Shown here: in pieces, positions 1-7,602 of the stretch | Layout: every line of letters begins with the position of its first letter | Numbering within the stretch: position 1 is the stretch's first letter | IMG/VR virus record: IMGVR_UViG_3300022752_000292 | Coordinates: 1 to 29,047 of that record | DNA length: 29,047 nucleotides | DNA from: a virus | Reading direction: 5' to 3' (one strand) | Position numbers and translations under genes: made by a program | The notes under the pieces: generated by a model | The model's database searches: none | The model's input: only the letters and a program-made list of their open reading frames with translations | Told to the model about the DNA's origin: nothing

Positions 1-32
1 CGCAGGATCAGCTCGGAGGTATCCGGCGTCAC

Positions 33-63
33 TTGACGCTCGACCCCTCTGGGCGTGTAGATT
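33..63 (+). promoter_or_regulatory. Possible sigma70-like promoter upstream of the first small gene
   Basis: TTGACG at 33-38 could be a -35 box and TAGATT at 58-63 a -10 box. The 19-nt spacer is longer than ideal, and TGTAGA at 56-61 would give 17 nt but a poorer hexamer. Transcription would begin near 69 and serve the gene at 103. Only the -35 hexamer is close to consensus, so this is weak. The bases before it may be the end of a gene cut by the left edge, which I cannot resolve. Confidence 0.25.
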
Positions 64-102
64 CCTGCTGTCCAATCATTACCTTGGAGGTTACTCAAAC
101 CC

Positions 103-339
103 ATGCCGGAGATAAACGAACGCTGGTTGCCCAAGAAGGGGAAGGCCGGCAAGAGCTACGCCGTTCGCCACCCTCTTCGCGGCCGCATCGAGCTGGAAGT
201 GCAGCCGGTCAGAATCACCCAGATCTACACCGCTGACCGGGCGGTGCAGCTCGCGCCCGAGTCCGACGAGAGTGGTACAAGATCTCGTACCACAGTCAAG
301 GTCGCCGACCTTCGACGCTACTGGAAGAAGGAAGCCTGA
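103..339 (+). CDS. Small basic hypothetical phage protein (78 aa)
   Basis: I do not recognise this protein. It is short and charged, with a Lys-rich N-terminus (KKGKAGK), a beta-rich middle (GRIELEVQPVRI) and a basic end (LRRYWKKEA), which may be a small beta-barrel fold. The ATG at 103 follows a GGAGG ribosome binding site at 86-90, about 12 nt upstream. The stop is followed one base later by the ATG of the next gene, so the two are probably translated from one message. An overlapping frame that starts at 33 lacks a matching ribosome site and is probably a shadow. The function is unknown; an accessory early-gene role is inferred only from its position before the replication operon. Confidence 0.6.
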   Translation: MPEINERWLPKKGKAGKSYAVRHPLRGRIELEVQPVRITQIYTADRAVQLAPESDESGTRSRTTVKVADLRRYWKKEA

Positions 340-340
340 G

Positions 341-541
341 ATGGCACTGAAGAAAGTCGTCCGCAAAGAGAAGGGCACCAAGGATGACGGCAGCCGCTGG
401 GCTGTCGTCGACCCGGTGACCAAGCGCCCGCTGTACCTCCGCACCGAGGAGGGTCTCAAGCGCCCCGACGCCGACCGACTGGCGGCCGGGCTGCTCACTC
501 GCGCAGAGGTGATCTGCGTCCGAGATCCTGCATCGAACTGA
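341..541 (+). CDS. Small hypothetical phage protein (66 aa)
   Basis: I chose the ATG at 341 because it sits one base after the stop of the preceding gene (TGAGATG), a usual sign of translational coupling. A longer in-frame start at 272 would lie deep inside that gene. The product begins MALKKVVRKEKGTKDD and is mainly charged and hydrophilic, with no signal peptide, membrane helix or motif I can name. It is the last gene before a 341-bp noncoding block whose first long inverted repeat starts 16 bp after its stop, so this short two-gene unit probably ends there. Function unknown. Confidence 0.6.
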   Translation: MALKKVVRKEKGTKDDGSRWAVVDPVTKRPLYLRTEEGLKRPDADRLAAGLLTRAEVICVRDPASN

Positions 542-556
542 CGGACTGCGTACCGG

Positions 557-616
557 CCTTCCGACCACTTGACCCTTGATAAACCATTTGGTACCCAAGG
601 GAAAGTGGTCGGAAGG
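557..616. repeat. Perfect 14-bp inverted repeat with an inner 6-bp stem
   Basis: CCTTCCGACCACTT at 557-570 is exactly complementary to AAGTGGTCGGAAGG at 603-616. Inside it, CCCTTG (573-578) pairs with CAAGGG (596-601), offset by a small asymmetric bulge, and the central loop contains ACCATTTGGT. As RNA or extruded DNA this would form a stem of about 20 bp. It is the longest perfect inverted repeat I found in the window. Confidence 0.85.
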
Positions 617-628
617 TACCCTCAGCGC

Positions 629-650
629 CCCCTTATTTCACAGGGGTTTT
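629..650 (+). terminator. Possible weak intrinsic terminator
   Basis: CCCCT (629-633) and AGGGG (642-646) form a 5-bp stem around an 8-nt loop, followed directly by TTTT (647-650). It lies downstream of the two small rightward genes. The stem is short, so termination would be partial. Together with the long hairpin just upstream it could end the first transcription unit. Confidence 0.4.
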
Positions 651-656
651 CTCCAT

Positions 657-692
657 GTTCCCCCGCTCCCCCCTTTAGGGGGGAAGGGGAAC
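657..692. repeat. Two-step C/G hairpin
   Basis: GTTCCCC (657-663) pairs with GGGGAAC (686-692), and an inner CCCCCC (668-673) pairs with GGGGGG (678-683) around a TTTA loop. The internal bulge is CGCT against AA. No T-run follows on the + strand. Such long C and G runs do not occur in the coding DNA around it. Confidence 0.7.
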
Positions 693-709
693 AGAGAAAC
701 CCCCACCAG

Positions 710-729
710 TTTGTACGGATGCTTACAAA
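710..729. repeat. Short AT-rich inverted repeat
   Basis: TTTGTA (710-715) and TACAAA (724-729) are complementary around an 8-nt spacer. This is the fourth inverted repeat in the 557-729 block. Six-bp arms are only modest evidence alone; the clustering makes it worth listing. It could be an operator half-site pair. Confidence 0.4.
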
Positions 730-883
730 GTTTTGCGTGCGCAGTTTCCGTCCGGCGGATGCGTAACTCTTTCCCCTGAGATCAACTGCTGAGGAGCGGA
801 TGGGGAAGGACCGGCCGCGCACGAGCTGCATACGCCGGGGTGTAGGCAGTTGGTCTCTCGTCCAATAGCAAGGGGAGATCCGG

Positions 884-2188
884 ATGCCCAGCCCGTCGCA
901 AATCACAGAAGCAATCAGGCTCGTCGAGTCAGGCCTCAGCCGCAGAGCTGCGGCGGCGCAAGTCGGCATGGCCGAGAGCACGCTGCGCTACCACCTCAAC
1001 GGCGGCGGCTGGTCCGGCCGAGCCAAGGGCGAGTTGCCGCCCGGCATCACCGTCACCGAAGACGAGGCGATCCTCGTCTCGCCACCGTCGAGCAAGGTCA
1101 CCGACCCGACCCAACTCATGATCGAGATGGGCCTCGACCCGGCCGAGTGGGAGAATCCCACCGCGGTCGTCAACCGCTGGGGCGACCCCAGCGACCCCAG
1201 CTACCAGCTCAAGCTGCGGCTGCAGCGTCGCGAGCTTCGAGCCTTCCCTACTCCGGCGATCCATGTGCCGTCCGTGCCGTTCCATTCGGATCGCCGCTCG
1301 GGTGACTGGAGGACGACCTTCATCCTCGGCGACCAGCAGGCGCCCTACCACGATCCGGCCGCTCACAAGCTGGTCTGCGAGGCGCTTGCCGAGATGCAGC
1401 CGGAGTTCGCCGTCCTGACCGGCGACACCGTTGACTTCCCGACGATCTCCCGCCACAAGGACAATCCCGAGTGGCACCAGCCGGTGCAGGATTGCATCGA
1501 CTCCGGCTACCGGCTGATCCGCGACTATGTCGAGGCCTCGCCCTCGACTAAGTTCTTCAAGCTGCTTGGCAACCATGACGAGCGCATCCGCAACGAGCTG
1601 CTGCTTCGGGCCGAGCGCATGTACGGGATCAAGCCCGCGGCCACGCCCGAGCAGCCCGAGCAAGAAGACGCCCTCTCGATCCGACGGCTGCTGCACCTCG
1701 ACACCCTCGGCGTAGAGCTGATCGAGCCCAACGGCGGCTACCAGCACGCCCAGCACGCGATCACCTCCAAGCTAGTCGTCCGGCACGGCTGGTTGACTGG
1801 CGCCAATGCACCAGACAAGTCACTTCGGAATGTCGACTTCTCGCTTGTCGTCGGGCACACTCATCGCCAGTCGATCACCAAGCGCCTCGTCCATTCTGTC
1901 GACGGCAAGCTCACCGAACAGGTCGCGGTCGAGACCGGCTGCCTCTGCCAGATCGAGGGCGGCCTCGGCTACGCCGTCGATCCAAACTGGGCGCAAGGCT
2001 TCGCCGTCGCCACGGTCTGGGATGACGGCGCGTTCCATGTCGAGCTGGCGACGATCAAGAACACTGGTTCCGGCTACAAGGAGCTGCTGCTCCGCGACGA
2101 CCGCTGGCTCGCTGCCGCTCACCCTCCGATCGAGATCAAGCGCGGGCCTGAGTGCTCCCAGTGCGGCGACGATTGCGAGTGCTGGTGA
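884..2188 (+). CDS. HTH-metallophosphoesterase fusion protein (434 aa)
   Basis: This is a calcineurin-like metallophosphoesterase with a DNA-binding front end. Residues 1-40 read as a helix-turn-helix (SRRAAAAQVGMAESTLRYHL). The catalytic domain has the four expected metal-binding blocks in order: GDQQAPYHD near 149, GDTVD near 179, GNHDE near 229 and GHTHR near 324. These coordinate the two metals of the family, whose members cleave phosphoesters, including nuclease substrates. The final residues form a Cys cluster (CSQCGDDCECW), possibly a small metal site. A GGGGAG ribosome site precedes the ATG. The stop overlaps the next micro-ORF by 4 bp. It opens the replication operon, so a nuclease or DNA-processing role is likely, but the substrate is not shown by the sequence. 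Confidence 0.85.
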   Translation: MPSPSQITEAIRLVESGLSRRAAAAQVGMAESTLRYHLNGGGWSGRAKGELPPGITVTEDEAILVSPPSSKVTDPTQLMIEMGLDPAEWENPTAVVNRWGDPSDPSYQLKLRLQRRELRAFPTPAIHVPSVPFHSDRRSGDWRTTFILGDQQAPYHDPAAHKLVCEALAEMQPEFAVLTGDTVDFPTISRHKDNPEWHQPVQDCIDSGYRLIRDYVEASPSTKFFKLLGNHDERIRNELLLRAERMYGIKPAATPEQPEQEDALSIRRLLHLDTLGVELIEPNGGYQHAQHAITSKLVVRHGWLTGANAPDKSLRNVDFSLVVGHTHRQSITKRLVHSVDGKLTEQVAVETGCLCQIEGGLGYAVDPNWAQGFAVATVWDDGAFHVELATIKNTGSGYKELLLRDDRWLAAAHPPIEIKRGPECSQCGDDCECW

Positions 2189-2253
2189 CGACTAGCAGCT
2201 ACATCCTCGCCTGCATCTTGATCCTGCTCTGGCTCTGGATCCCGCACGACTGA
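2185..2253 (+). CDS. 22-residue single-helix membrane micro-ORF
   Basis: A GTG at 2185 lies inside the stop of the phosphoesterase gene (GTGA overlap), and its own TGA at 2251-2253 overlaps the ATG of the helicase gene by one base (TGATG). Coupling at both ends is what a real link in an operon looks like. The product has a short polar start (TTSS), then a strongly hydrophobic stretch YILACILILLWLWI long enough to span a membrane, then PHD. No family is recognisable. It might instead be only a coupling leader that carries ribosomes from one large gene to the next. Confidence 0.5.
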   Translation: MTTSSYILACILILLWLWIPHD

Positions 2254-3980
2254 TGGCAGCCAAGCTCACACGCAACGGCGACATCCTGTCGCTGACCCTG
2301 ACCGGCATGCCCAAGCCCGACTTCATGGAAGCACTCAAGCGGGCGAAGATGATCCCCGGCCGCCGCTGGAACCCCGACAACAAGTCATGGGAGTTCCCCG
2401 CCGAGGCGCAGATCGCCGAGCGTATCCTGCACACCATCCGCCCAGTGCCGACCGCCGAGGTCATCGGCTGGGTCCGCAAGGCGCGGGTCGAGTCGGCCGA
2501 GCAGCTTGCCACCGCCTTGCCCGAGGACTCAACCTCCCCGCTGCTGCTGCCATGGGCTGACAAGCTCTACGGCTATCAGCGCGCCGGGATCGAGTTCCTC
2601 GTCAACAACCCCTCGTCCCTCTTGGCCGACGACATGGGCCTCGGCAAGACGGTCCAGTCGATCTCCGCTGTCTGGGAGTTCTGCGCCCGCAGCAGCGAGC
2701 CGCTCGCCGAGCGCCCGCGTCTCGTCATCGCGCCGAACTCCGTCAAGGGCAACTGGGCCAAGGAGGTCGACAAGTGGGCTGGCGAGCAGGCGTTCGTGCT
2801 CGACGGCAAGACCGCGCCCAAGCGCCGAGCCCAGCTCGAGCGCTACATCGACGAGCCGGGCGCATGGATCGTCGTCAACTGGGAGAAGGTCCGGGCCAAG
2901 CGAGTCGGCGGCAAGGTCGAGATGGTCGAGCCTCTGCTGCGCGACGCCAACTGGGGTGCGATCATCGCCGACGAAGCGCACCGCGCCAAGAACCGCAAGA
3001 GCCAGCAGACCCTCGGCCTTTGGCAGCTCAACGCCCCGGTCAAGCTGGCGCTGACCGGCACGCCGATCATGAACAGCCCCGACGAGATCTGGGCTCTGCT
3101 GGCGTGGCTGGCTCCTGAGCAGTACGGGCGAGGCGGCGGCCGCACCGCCTACTGGACCTTCTACGACCAGTATGTCGACTACTACGAAGGCCCATACGGC
3201 CGCGTGATCACCGGCGCCCGCAACCCGGACGCCCTGCGCTTCGAGCTAGCCAACAAGCTCGTTCGCAGGACCAAGGCCTCGGCCCTCGACCTGCCTGAGA
3301 AGGTCCGCCAGTACATAGATGTGCCGCTGCTGCCCAAGCAGCGCAAGCTCTACGAAGAGGCCGAGCGCGAGCTGTGGCTTGAGATCGCCCAGACCGAGGG
3401 ACCGGAAGCGCTCGAGCGCAGCCTGCTCGAGATCCCCAACGGCGCGGCTCGCTGCACCCGGCTTCGACAGATTGCGTCCTCCCCGGCGCTGCTCGGCGGC
3501 GATGATACGAGCGCCAAGCTCGACACCGCCGTCGAGCTGATCCGCGACGCTGGCCGTCAGGTCGTCGTCTTCTCCGAGTTCAAGATGACCTGCGCCCTGC
3601 TCGCCGACCGGCTGGCAAAGCACAAGATCACGACCGGCATGATCACCGGTAATGTCCCGCCCGAAGAACGCACCGACGCCGTCATGCGCTTCCAAGAAGG
3701 CGATGTCGATGTCATGATCTGCACCCTCGACGCCGGCGGCGTTGGTATCACCCTGACCGCCGCCGACACTGTGATCTTCCTCGAGCGCGACTGGACTCCG
3801 GCGATCAACGAGCAGGCCGAGGACCGGCTGCATCGGATCGGGCAGGAGAACCATGTCAGCGTCGTCATACTGCAGGGACTCGACACCGTCGACACCGACC
3901 GAGTCGCCCCGGCCAACGAGTTGAAGTCGGCGATCGTCAGCTCGGTCATCCAACAGGACGCCGTCAAGGAGAAAGAATGA
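2253..3980 (+). CDS. SNF2-type superfamily 2 helicase (575 aa)
   Basis: This is a DNA-dependent ATPase of the SNF2/Rad54 class. Residues about 1-55 resemble the small HARP-like module seen at the front of SMARCAL1-type enzymes (a WNPDNKSWEFP segment). The first RecA fold holds Q-motif-like GYQRAGIEF, Walker A DDMGLGKT near 127, the DEAH box near 239 and TGTP near 269. The second RecA fold holds DAGGVGITL and the arginine-finger motif EDRLHRIGQ near 525. Such proteins translocate on double-stranded DNA, remodel forks or anneal strands. The ATG overlaps the micro-ORF stop, and its own stop overlaps the next gene by 4 bp. A role in fork remodelling or recombination during phage replication is inferred. 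Confidence 0.92.
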   Translation: MAAKLTRNGDILSLTLTGMPKPDFMEALKRAKMIPGRRWNPDNKSWEFPAEAQIAERILHTIRPVPTAEVIGWVRKARVESAEQLATALPEDSTSPLLLPWADKLYGYQRAGIEFLVNNPSSLLADDMGLGKTVQSISAVWEFCARSSEPLAERPRLVIAPNSVKGNWAKEVDKWAGEQAFVLDGKTAPKRRAQLERYIDEPGAWIVVNWEKVRAKRVGGKVEMVEPLLRDANWGAIIADEAHRAKNRKSQQTLGLWQLNAPVKLALTGTPIMNSPDEIWALLAWLAPEQYGRGGGRTAYWTFYDQYVDYYEGPYGRVITGARNPDALRFELANKLVRRTKASALDLPEKVRQYIDVPLLPKQRKLYEEAERELWLEIAQTEGPEALERSLLEIPNGAARCTRLRQIASSPALLGGDDTSAKLDTAVELIRDAGRQVVVFSEFKMTCALLADRLAKHKITTGMITGNVPPEERTDAVMRFQEGDVDVMICTLDAGGVGITLTAADTVIFLERDWTPAINEQAEDRLHRIGQENHVSVVILQGLDTVDTDRVAPANELKSAIVSSVIQQDAVKEKE

Positions 3981-4189
3981 GTGACTTCCTGTTTCACTGG
4001 GACCGCGCCTGCGAGGCGGCCCGCGAGATCGGTGCCCCGGTGGCGCTGACCACCTTCATCGGTTCGATGACGATGGAGGGCAAACTGGCCAACCCGACGA
4101 TCCTGCCGCTTGCCTTGAGCGGTCGCACCATGCACCCGTCCTTCATGTCTCAGCCGACCCCCAAGTACGACCCGGAGCGCGACCAATGA
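3977..4189 (+). CDS. Small hypothetical protein (70 aa)
   Basis: The ATG overlaps the helicase stop (ATGA), and the stop overlaps the next start in the same way, so it is firmly part of the operon. The product begins MSDFLFHWDRACEAARE with an amphipathic helix, and ends in a flexible tail with Pro and charged residues (PTPKYDPERDQ). No signal peptide or known motif is visible. I do not recognise the family. Its position suggests a replication or recombination accessory role, which is inference only. Confidence 0.7.
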   Translation: MSDFLFHWDRACEAAREIGAPVALTTFIGSMTMEGKLANPTILPLALSGRTMHPSFMSQPTPKYDPERDQ

Positions 4190-4596
4190 ACAACGACCTG
4201 AACCTGCTGCTCGCTCGCTTCTACGAGAAGAAGCAGCGCCACCACCACTACAAAACCGAGTCCGACCGGGCGACCGAGGAGTACCGCGAGGTCGAAGCCG
4301 AGGTGCTCGATGTCCTCGAAGGACTAGGGATCAAGAACTTCACCGTCAACCTGCCGGGCATCGGCGAGGTCCGGTTCACGAAGCGCAAGCCGACAGTGTA
4401 CGGCCGCATCGTCGACCCGGACGCCGCCTACATGGCGCTCGAAGCGCAGGGCAGGGCGGAGGAGCTGTTCGCTCCGAAGGTCCAAGCGTCGAGGCTCAAC
4501 GAGCTGGTACGCGAGTCGCTCGAGCAGGGGATGCCCCTGCCCGAAGGCGTGGATTTCTACGAAAGAGCAGGAATTACGGTCTCCCGCACGAAGTAG
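4186..4596 (+). CDS. Hypothetical phage protein (136 aa), possible recombination accessory
   Basis: The N-terminal 50 residues form a charged, probably helical or coiled segment (EEYREVEAEVLDVLEGLG). After this comes a beta-rich module (FTVNLPGIGEVRFTKRKPTVYG) and a second helical region ending VDFYERAGITVSRTK. The layout, an N-terminal helix and a small basic beta module, resembles uncharacterised phage proteins coded beside ssDNA-binding proteins, but I cannot assign a family. It overlaps the upstream gene by 4 bp. The next gene starts 81 bp later behind its own ribosome site. Confidence 0.7.
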   Translation: MNNDLNLLLARFYEKKQRHHHYKTESDRATEEYREVEAEVLDVLEGLGIKNFTVNLPGIGEVRFTKRKPTVYGRIVDPDAAYMALEAQGRAEELFAPKVQASRLNELVRESLEQGMPLPEGVDFYERAGITVSRTK

Positions 4597-4677
4597 TTCG
4601 GGGTTCCGTCTGCGGGGTCTGGTAAGTTACCGCACTCGCTACACACACACCAATCAACGAGAGGAATACAGCAACGC

Positions 4678-5439
4678 ATGGCAAGCACAGAGATCGAAAC
4701 GATCACCCCAGAGGAGCAGCAGCTCGCCCTCGCAACCCACGCCGACCTCGACGACGCGGACCTTGTTGTCCCTGTCATCAAGATCTGCCAGTCCCTGACC
4801 GCCGAGGTGGTCGAGGGCGAAGCCAAGCCGGGCGACTTCATCAACGGCCTGACTCAGGAGAACTTCGGACCTGAGATCAGCTTCGTCGTGGCCGCCTACC
4901 AGAAGGGCCGCTTCTACTCCGACAAGGAGACCGGCCGCAGCTTCGCGACGACCGAGCAGGTCGCCCCGGACAACTGGCCCGAGGAGTACGCCGGTCGAGC
5001 TTTCATCTCGATCGACGACGCCGAGGAGCGGTTCCGCGAGGCAGTCAACGCCAGCGAGATCGAGTGGGGCAACGGCCCGAAGATCTCGACCACCCACAAC
5101 TTCATCGGGCTCGTCAACGACAGCCCGGTGCCGGTGCGCCTGAGCCTCATGCGCACCTCAGCCCCTGCGGCCCGGAAGCTCCAGACGATGCTCCGGTTCT
5201 CGCAGGCCTTCTGGGACAATGTGTTCCAGCTCAAGACCGAGACCAAGCGGTCGAGCAGGAACGAGCCGTTCCAGTCCCTTGTGGTCAAGCAGGGAGGCAA
5301 GACCACGCCCGAGCAGCGTCAGGCCGCCGTCCAAGTGGCTCTTGCTGTGAAGAGCAACCGCGTCGGTGACGCGGAGGCGGCGTCCATCGAGGACAAGCCC
5401 GCCAAGCCGAAGAAGTCGGCTGACTCGCTCGACATCTAG
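4678..5439 (+). CDS. Putative ssDNA-binding or recombination protein (253 aa)
   Basis: The central 150 residues are beta-rich and include VPVIKICQSL, KPGDFINGL and a segment of aromatic and basic residues (VVAAYQKGRFYSDKETGRSF). The C-terminus is a basic linker (KPAKPKKSAD) closing in a short acidic tail (SLDI). An oligonucleotide-binding-like core with an acidic tail beside primase and polymerase genes is typical of phage ssDNA-binding proteins such as the T7 gp2.5 group, but I see no diagnostic motif. A GAGAGGA ribosome site lies about 12 nt before the ATG. A strong hairpin lies 24 bp after the stop. Another phage structural or recombination family remains possible. Confidence 0.6.
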   Translation: MASTEIETITPEEQQLALATHADLDDADLVVPVIKICQSLTAEVVEGEAKPGDFINGLTQENFGPEISFVVAAYQKGRFYSDKETGRSFATTEQVAPDNWPEEYAGRAFISIDDAEERFREAVNASEIEWGNGPKISTTHNFIGLVNDSPVPVRLSLMRTSAPAARKLQTMLRFSQAFWDNVFQLKTETKRSSRNEPFQSLVVKQGGKTTPEQRQAAVQVALAVKSNRVGDAEAASIEDKPAKPKKSADSLDI

Positions 5440-5463
5440 TCGAGAGTAGTACCACTGTCCACA

Positions 5464-5493
5464 GGTAGGGGAGGCATCCGGGCCTCCCCTACC
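5464..5493. terminator. Perfect 12-bp hairpin between the SSB-like and primase genes
   Basis: GGTAGGGGAGGC (5464-5475) and GCCTCCCCTACC (5482-5493) are exactly complementary around a 6-nt loop. No T-run follows on either side. Hairpins without a U-tract act as terminators in several high-GC bacteria, and it could also attenuate transcription or protect the upstream message. The primase ribosome site AAGGAG (5507-5512) is well clear of it. Confidence 0.7.
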
Positions 5494-5517
5494 ACCTGAC
5501 ATCTCGAAGGAGAAGAG

Positions 5518-6432
5518 ATGCTGACCGAGTTTCTGAGGGGCTACATGTCCCTGTTCGCAGGACGCACCGATGCGTGGGGCACCGGGCGCGGAGAAGTGAT
5601 TCGCGGGAGCCTGTCGTCGCAGGATTACGACGAGCACCTGCATGGCCAAGGCCACGGCCTTGGAGTCTTCCCACTGCTCGACGACGCCACCGTGAACTTT
5701 GCGGTGATCGACCTCGACGAGCCTGACTTCGACGCGGCCCGTTCGATGCAGGATCTGCTGCCGGGGATGACTTGGCTCGAGTCGTCGCGCTCGGGCAACG
5801 CTCATGTCTGGGCGTTCTTCACTGAGCCCTGCGAGGCGTGGGTCGCCCGAGGGCTGATGCGCGAGGCGACCGTCGCGATCGACAAGCCCCGCGTCGAGGT
5901 CTTCCCCAAGCAGGACCGCCTGATGGAGGGGATGGTCGGCAACTACATCAACCTCCCCTACTTCGGCGAGGAGCGACCGATGCTCGACGCTCAGGACAAG
6001 CATGAGTTCGTCGACCGGGCGCTGCTGCTGCGTAACGACCCCGAGTCGTGGCGCAAGCGGGCGCGGTTCGTCGGCCTCGCCGCACCAGAGGAGCGCGAGC
6101 AGCACAGCGAGTTCGGTGACCAAGCCAAGCTCCACGCCTGCGCCGAGCACATCATCGCCAATCGGTTCGACAACCCGATCCGCGAGGGGCACCGCAACAC
6201 GGTCTACTTCAATGTCGCGAAGCAGCTCCTGAACTGGCGCGAGATCGACGAGGACGAGGCATGGGATCTGCTCTCCGAACTGGAGGGCGCAAGCCCTGAC
6301 CGGATCCCCGAGCGCGAGCTGCGCCGGATCTTCGAGAACGCCAAGCGCGGCGAGTGGGTCTCGACCGGCTGCGATGACCCGCTGATGGGTCCGTACATCC
6401 TCGACGACTGCCCGATCGTGAGGTACCGGTGA
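5518..6432 (+). CDS. Archaeo-eukaryotic primase, TOTE-type (304 aa)
   Basis: This resembles the AEP primase domain found in TOTE conflict systems and phage replication modules. The metal-binding DxD is in FAVIDLDEPDF near residue 64-69. The nucleotide-binding sxH motif is in SGNAHVWAFF near 92-100, and the conserved GNYINLPYFG lies near 141. The C-terminal third is helical (AKQLLNWREIDEDEAWDLLSE segment onward) and resembles a primase C-terminal domain. It would make primers for the polymerase coded 2.6 kb downstream. A clean AAGGAG ribosome site sits 5 nt before the ATG. The stop overlaps the next gene, the likely helicase partner, by 4 bp. Confidence 0.82.
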   Translation: MLTEFLRGYMSLFAGRTDAWGTGRGEVIRGSLSSQDYDEHLHGQGHGLGVFPLLDDATVNFAVIDLDEPDFDAARSMQDLLPGMTWLESSRSGNAHVWAFFTEPCEAWVARGLMREATVAIDKPRVEVFPKQDRLMEGMVGNYINLPYFGEERPMLDAQDKHEFVDRALLLRNDPESWRKRARFVGLAAPEEREQHSEFGDQAKLHACAEHIIANRFDNPIREGHRNTVYFNVAKQLLNWREIDEDEAWDLLSELEGASPDRIPERELRRIFENAKRGEWVSTGCDDPLMGPYILDDCPIVRYR

Positions 6433-7583
6433 TCGCCCCGGAGGTCGAGGCTCTCGCCCGGCTGCTCGCAGCCCAAGAGGATGACGACGCCCGCAACCGG
6501 CTGCTCAAGCAGGTCCAGCTCAGGGCCGCGTCGACGACCCCTGACGAGTCCATCGGCAAGGCGCCGATCACGACGCTCGGCGACTACCTCGCCCAGACCA
6601 TCGAGGTACCTCCGCGTCTGGTCGAGCCGGCCATGTTCGTGCGTGGCGGGATCTTCTGCATCACCGGCGCTCCGGGCAAGGGCAAGACGAGCTTCCTGCT
6701 CAACTGCCTGATCTCGTGGGCGGCGGGGCGTGACATGTTCCCCGGCTGCGAGATGCTCACCCCGAGCCAGCCGATCCGCTCGCTGATCATCGAGAACGAG
6801 GGAGCGCCCGGTGAGTTCCACCGCAAGGTCGGGATCATGCTCAACAAGGGACCGCTGACCGAGGATCAACGCAAGCTCGCCAACAAGAACATCCTCGTCT
6901 GGGGTGACGGCGGCTACTCGGGGTTCAAGCTCGACGACCCTGCCTACATCGAGCGGCTGCGTCGCGGCTGCGAGGAGTACGAGCCCGATGTGATCTTCAT
7001 CGAGCCGTTTCACGGCCTCTGGTCGGGCGAGGAGAACTCGGCGTCCGAGATGCGGAAGGTGCTCGACACCATGCAGGAGATCGCAACGGGTCAGGACTGC
7101 TGCATCGCAATCGCTCACCACGACCGCAAGTCCGGTGCCGGCGAGGACGGCGACATGATGCACGCTGCTCGTGGCTCGGGCGCTCTGGCCGGTGCTGTGA
7201 CGGTTATGTCACACCATCGTCCCGCCAAGGACGACCAGCTGCGCGAGTGGTCGGTCAGCAAGAGTCGTCACGCTCCGAAGCCAGCGGCGATCCGCATGCT
7301 TTGGGACGACGCGAGCCAGTGGTACTCGTGGGTACCGGAGGAGCGGGGCTCGGACGACATCGTGAAACTTCTGCAGGAGGCCGGGGGCGAGGCGTGCTAT
7401 GTCGGCGACATCGCTCTGCAGTTGGGCGAGACCCAGAAGTGGGTCCGCTCCCGGCTCAAGAAGCTCAAGGACGAAGGCCGGGTCAAGACGACCCAGTCTC
7501 GTCCGGCAGCGGGCGGTGGCACGACTGGCGTCGGCTACCGCCTTGTAATCGCCGAGGGTTCCGGCCCCGGTCTTGACATCTAA
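6429..7583 (+). CDS. RepA-like AAA ATPase, replicative helicase candidate (384 aa)
   Basis: The product has a RecA-fold ATPase of the RepA/AAA_25 group. Walker A is in ITGAPGKGKTSFLLN near residue 80. Walker B-like VIFIEPFHGLW lies near 188, and a sensor-like AIAHHDRKSG near 228. The last 60 residues look like a winged helix (GDIALQLGETQKWVRSRLKKL). Such proteins form hexameric 5'-3' helicases in plasmids and phages. It overlaps the primase gene by 4 bp, and no DnaB-like gene is present in the window, so it is the best candidate for the replicative helicase, probably paired with the primase. A DNA-repair RecA-like role is the main alternative. Confidence 0.8.
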   Translation: MIAPEVEALARLLAAQEDDDARNRLLKQVQLRAASTTPDESIGKAPITTLGDYLAQTIEVPPRLVEPAMFVRGGIFCITGAPGKGKTSFLLNCLISWAAGRDMFPGCEMLTPSQPIRSLIIENEGAPGEFHRKVGIMLNKGPLTEDQRKLANKNILVWGDGGYSGFKLDDPAYIERLRRGCEEYEPDVIFIEPFHGLWSGEENSASEMRKVLDTMQEIATGQDCCIAIAHHDRKSGAGEDGDMMHAARGSGALAGAVTVMSHHRPAKDDQLREWSVSKSRHAPKPAAIRMLWDDASQWYSWVPEERGSDDIVKLLQEAGGEACYVGDIALQLGETQKWVRSRLKKLKDEGRVKTTQSRPAAGGGTTGVGYRLVIAEGSGPGLDI

Positions 7584-7602
7584 CGAGAGGAGCATCTGTC
7601 CA

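Larger units (their letters stand above)
542..883. other. Noncoding block of 341 bp rich in inverted repeats
   Basis: No convincing gene lies here; the open frames are short, in poor context, and cross the inverted repeats. The block holds four separate inverted repeats between 557 and 729, listed individually, with locally AT-rich loops and homopolymer C and G runs unlike the surrounding coding DNA. The last 150 bp hold no clear structure except a GGGGAG ribosome site (around 872) for the phosphoesterase gene at 884. Possible roles are a terminator cluster, the leader of the replication operon, or a replication origin. Confidence 0.7.

Noticed and set aside
571-600. A promoter formed by TTGACC at 569-574 in the loop of the long inverted repeat
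   Set aside because: The matching -10 position reads TACCCA, which agrees poorly with consensus.
781-883. A possible tRNA before the phosphoesterase gene
   Set aside because: There is some GC-rich pairing, but no T-loop GTTCRA pattern, no cloverleaf and no acceptor end.
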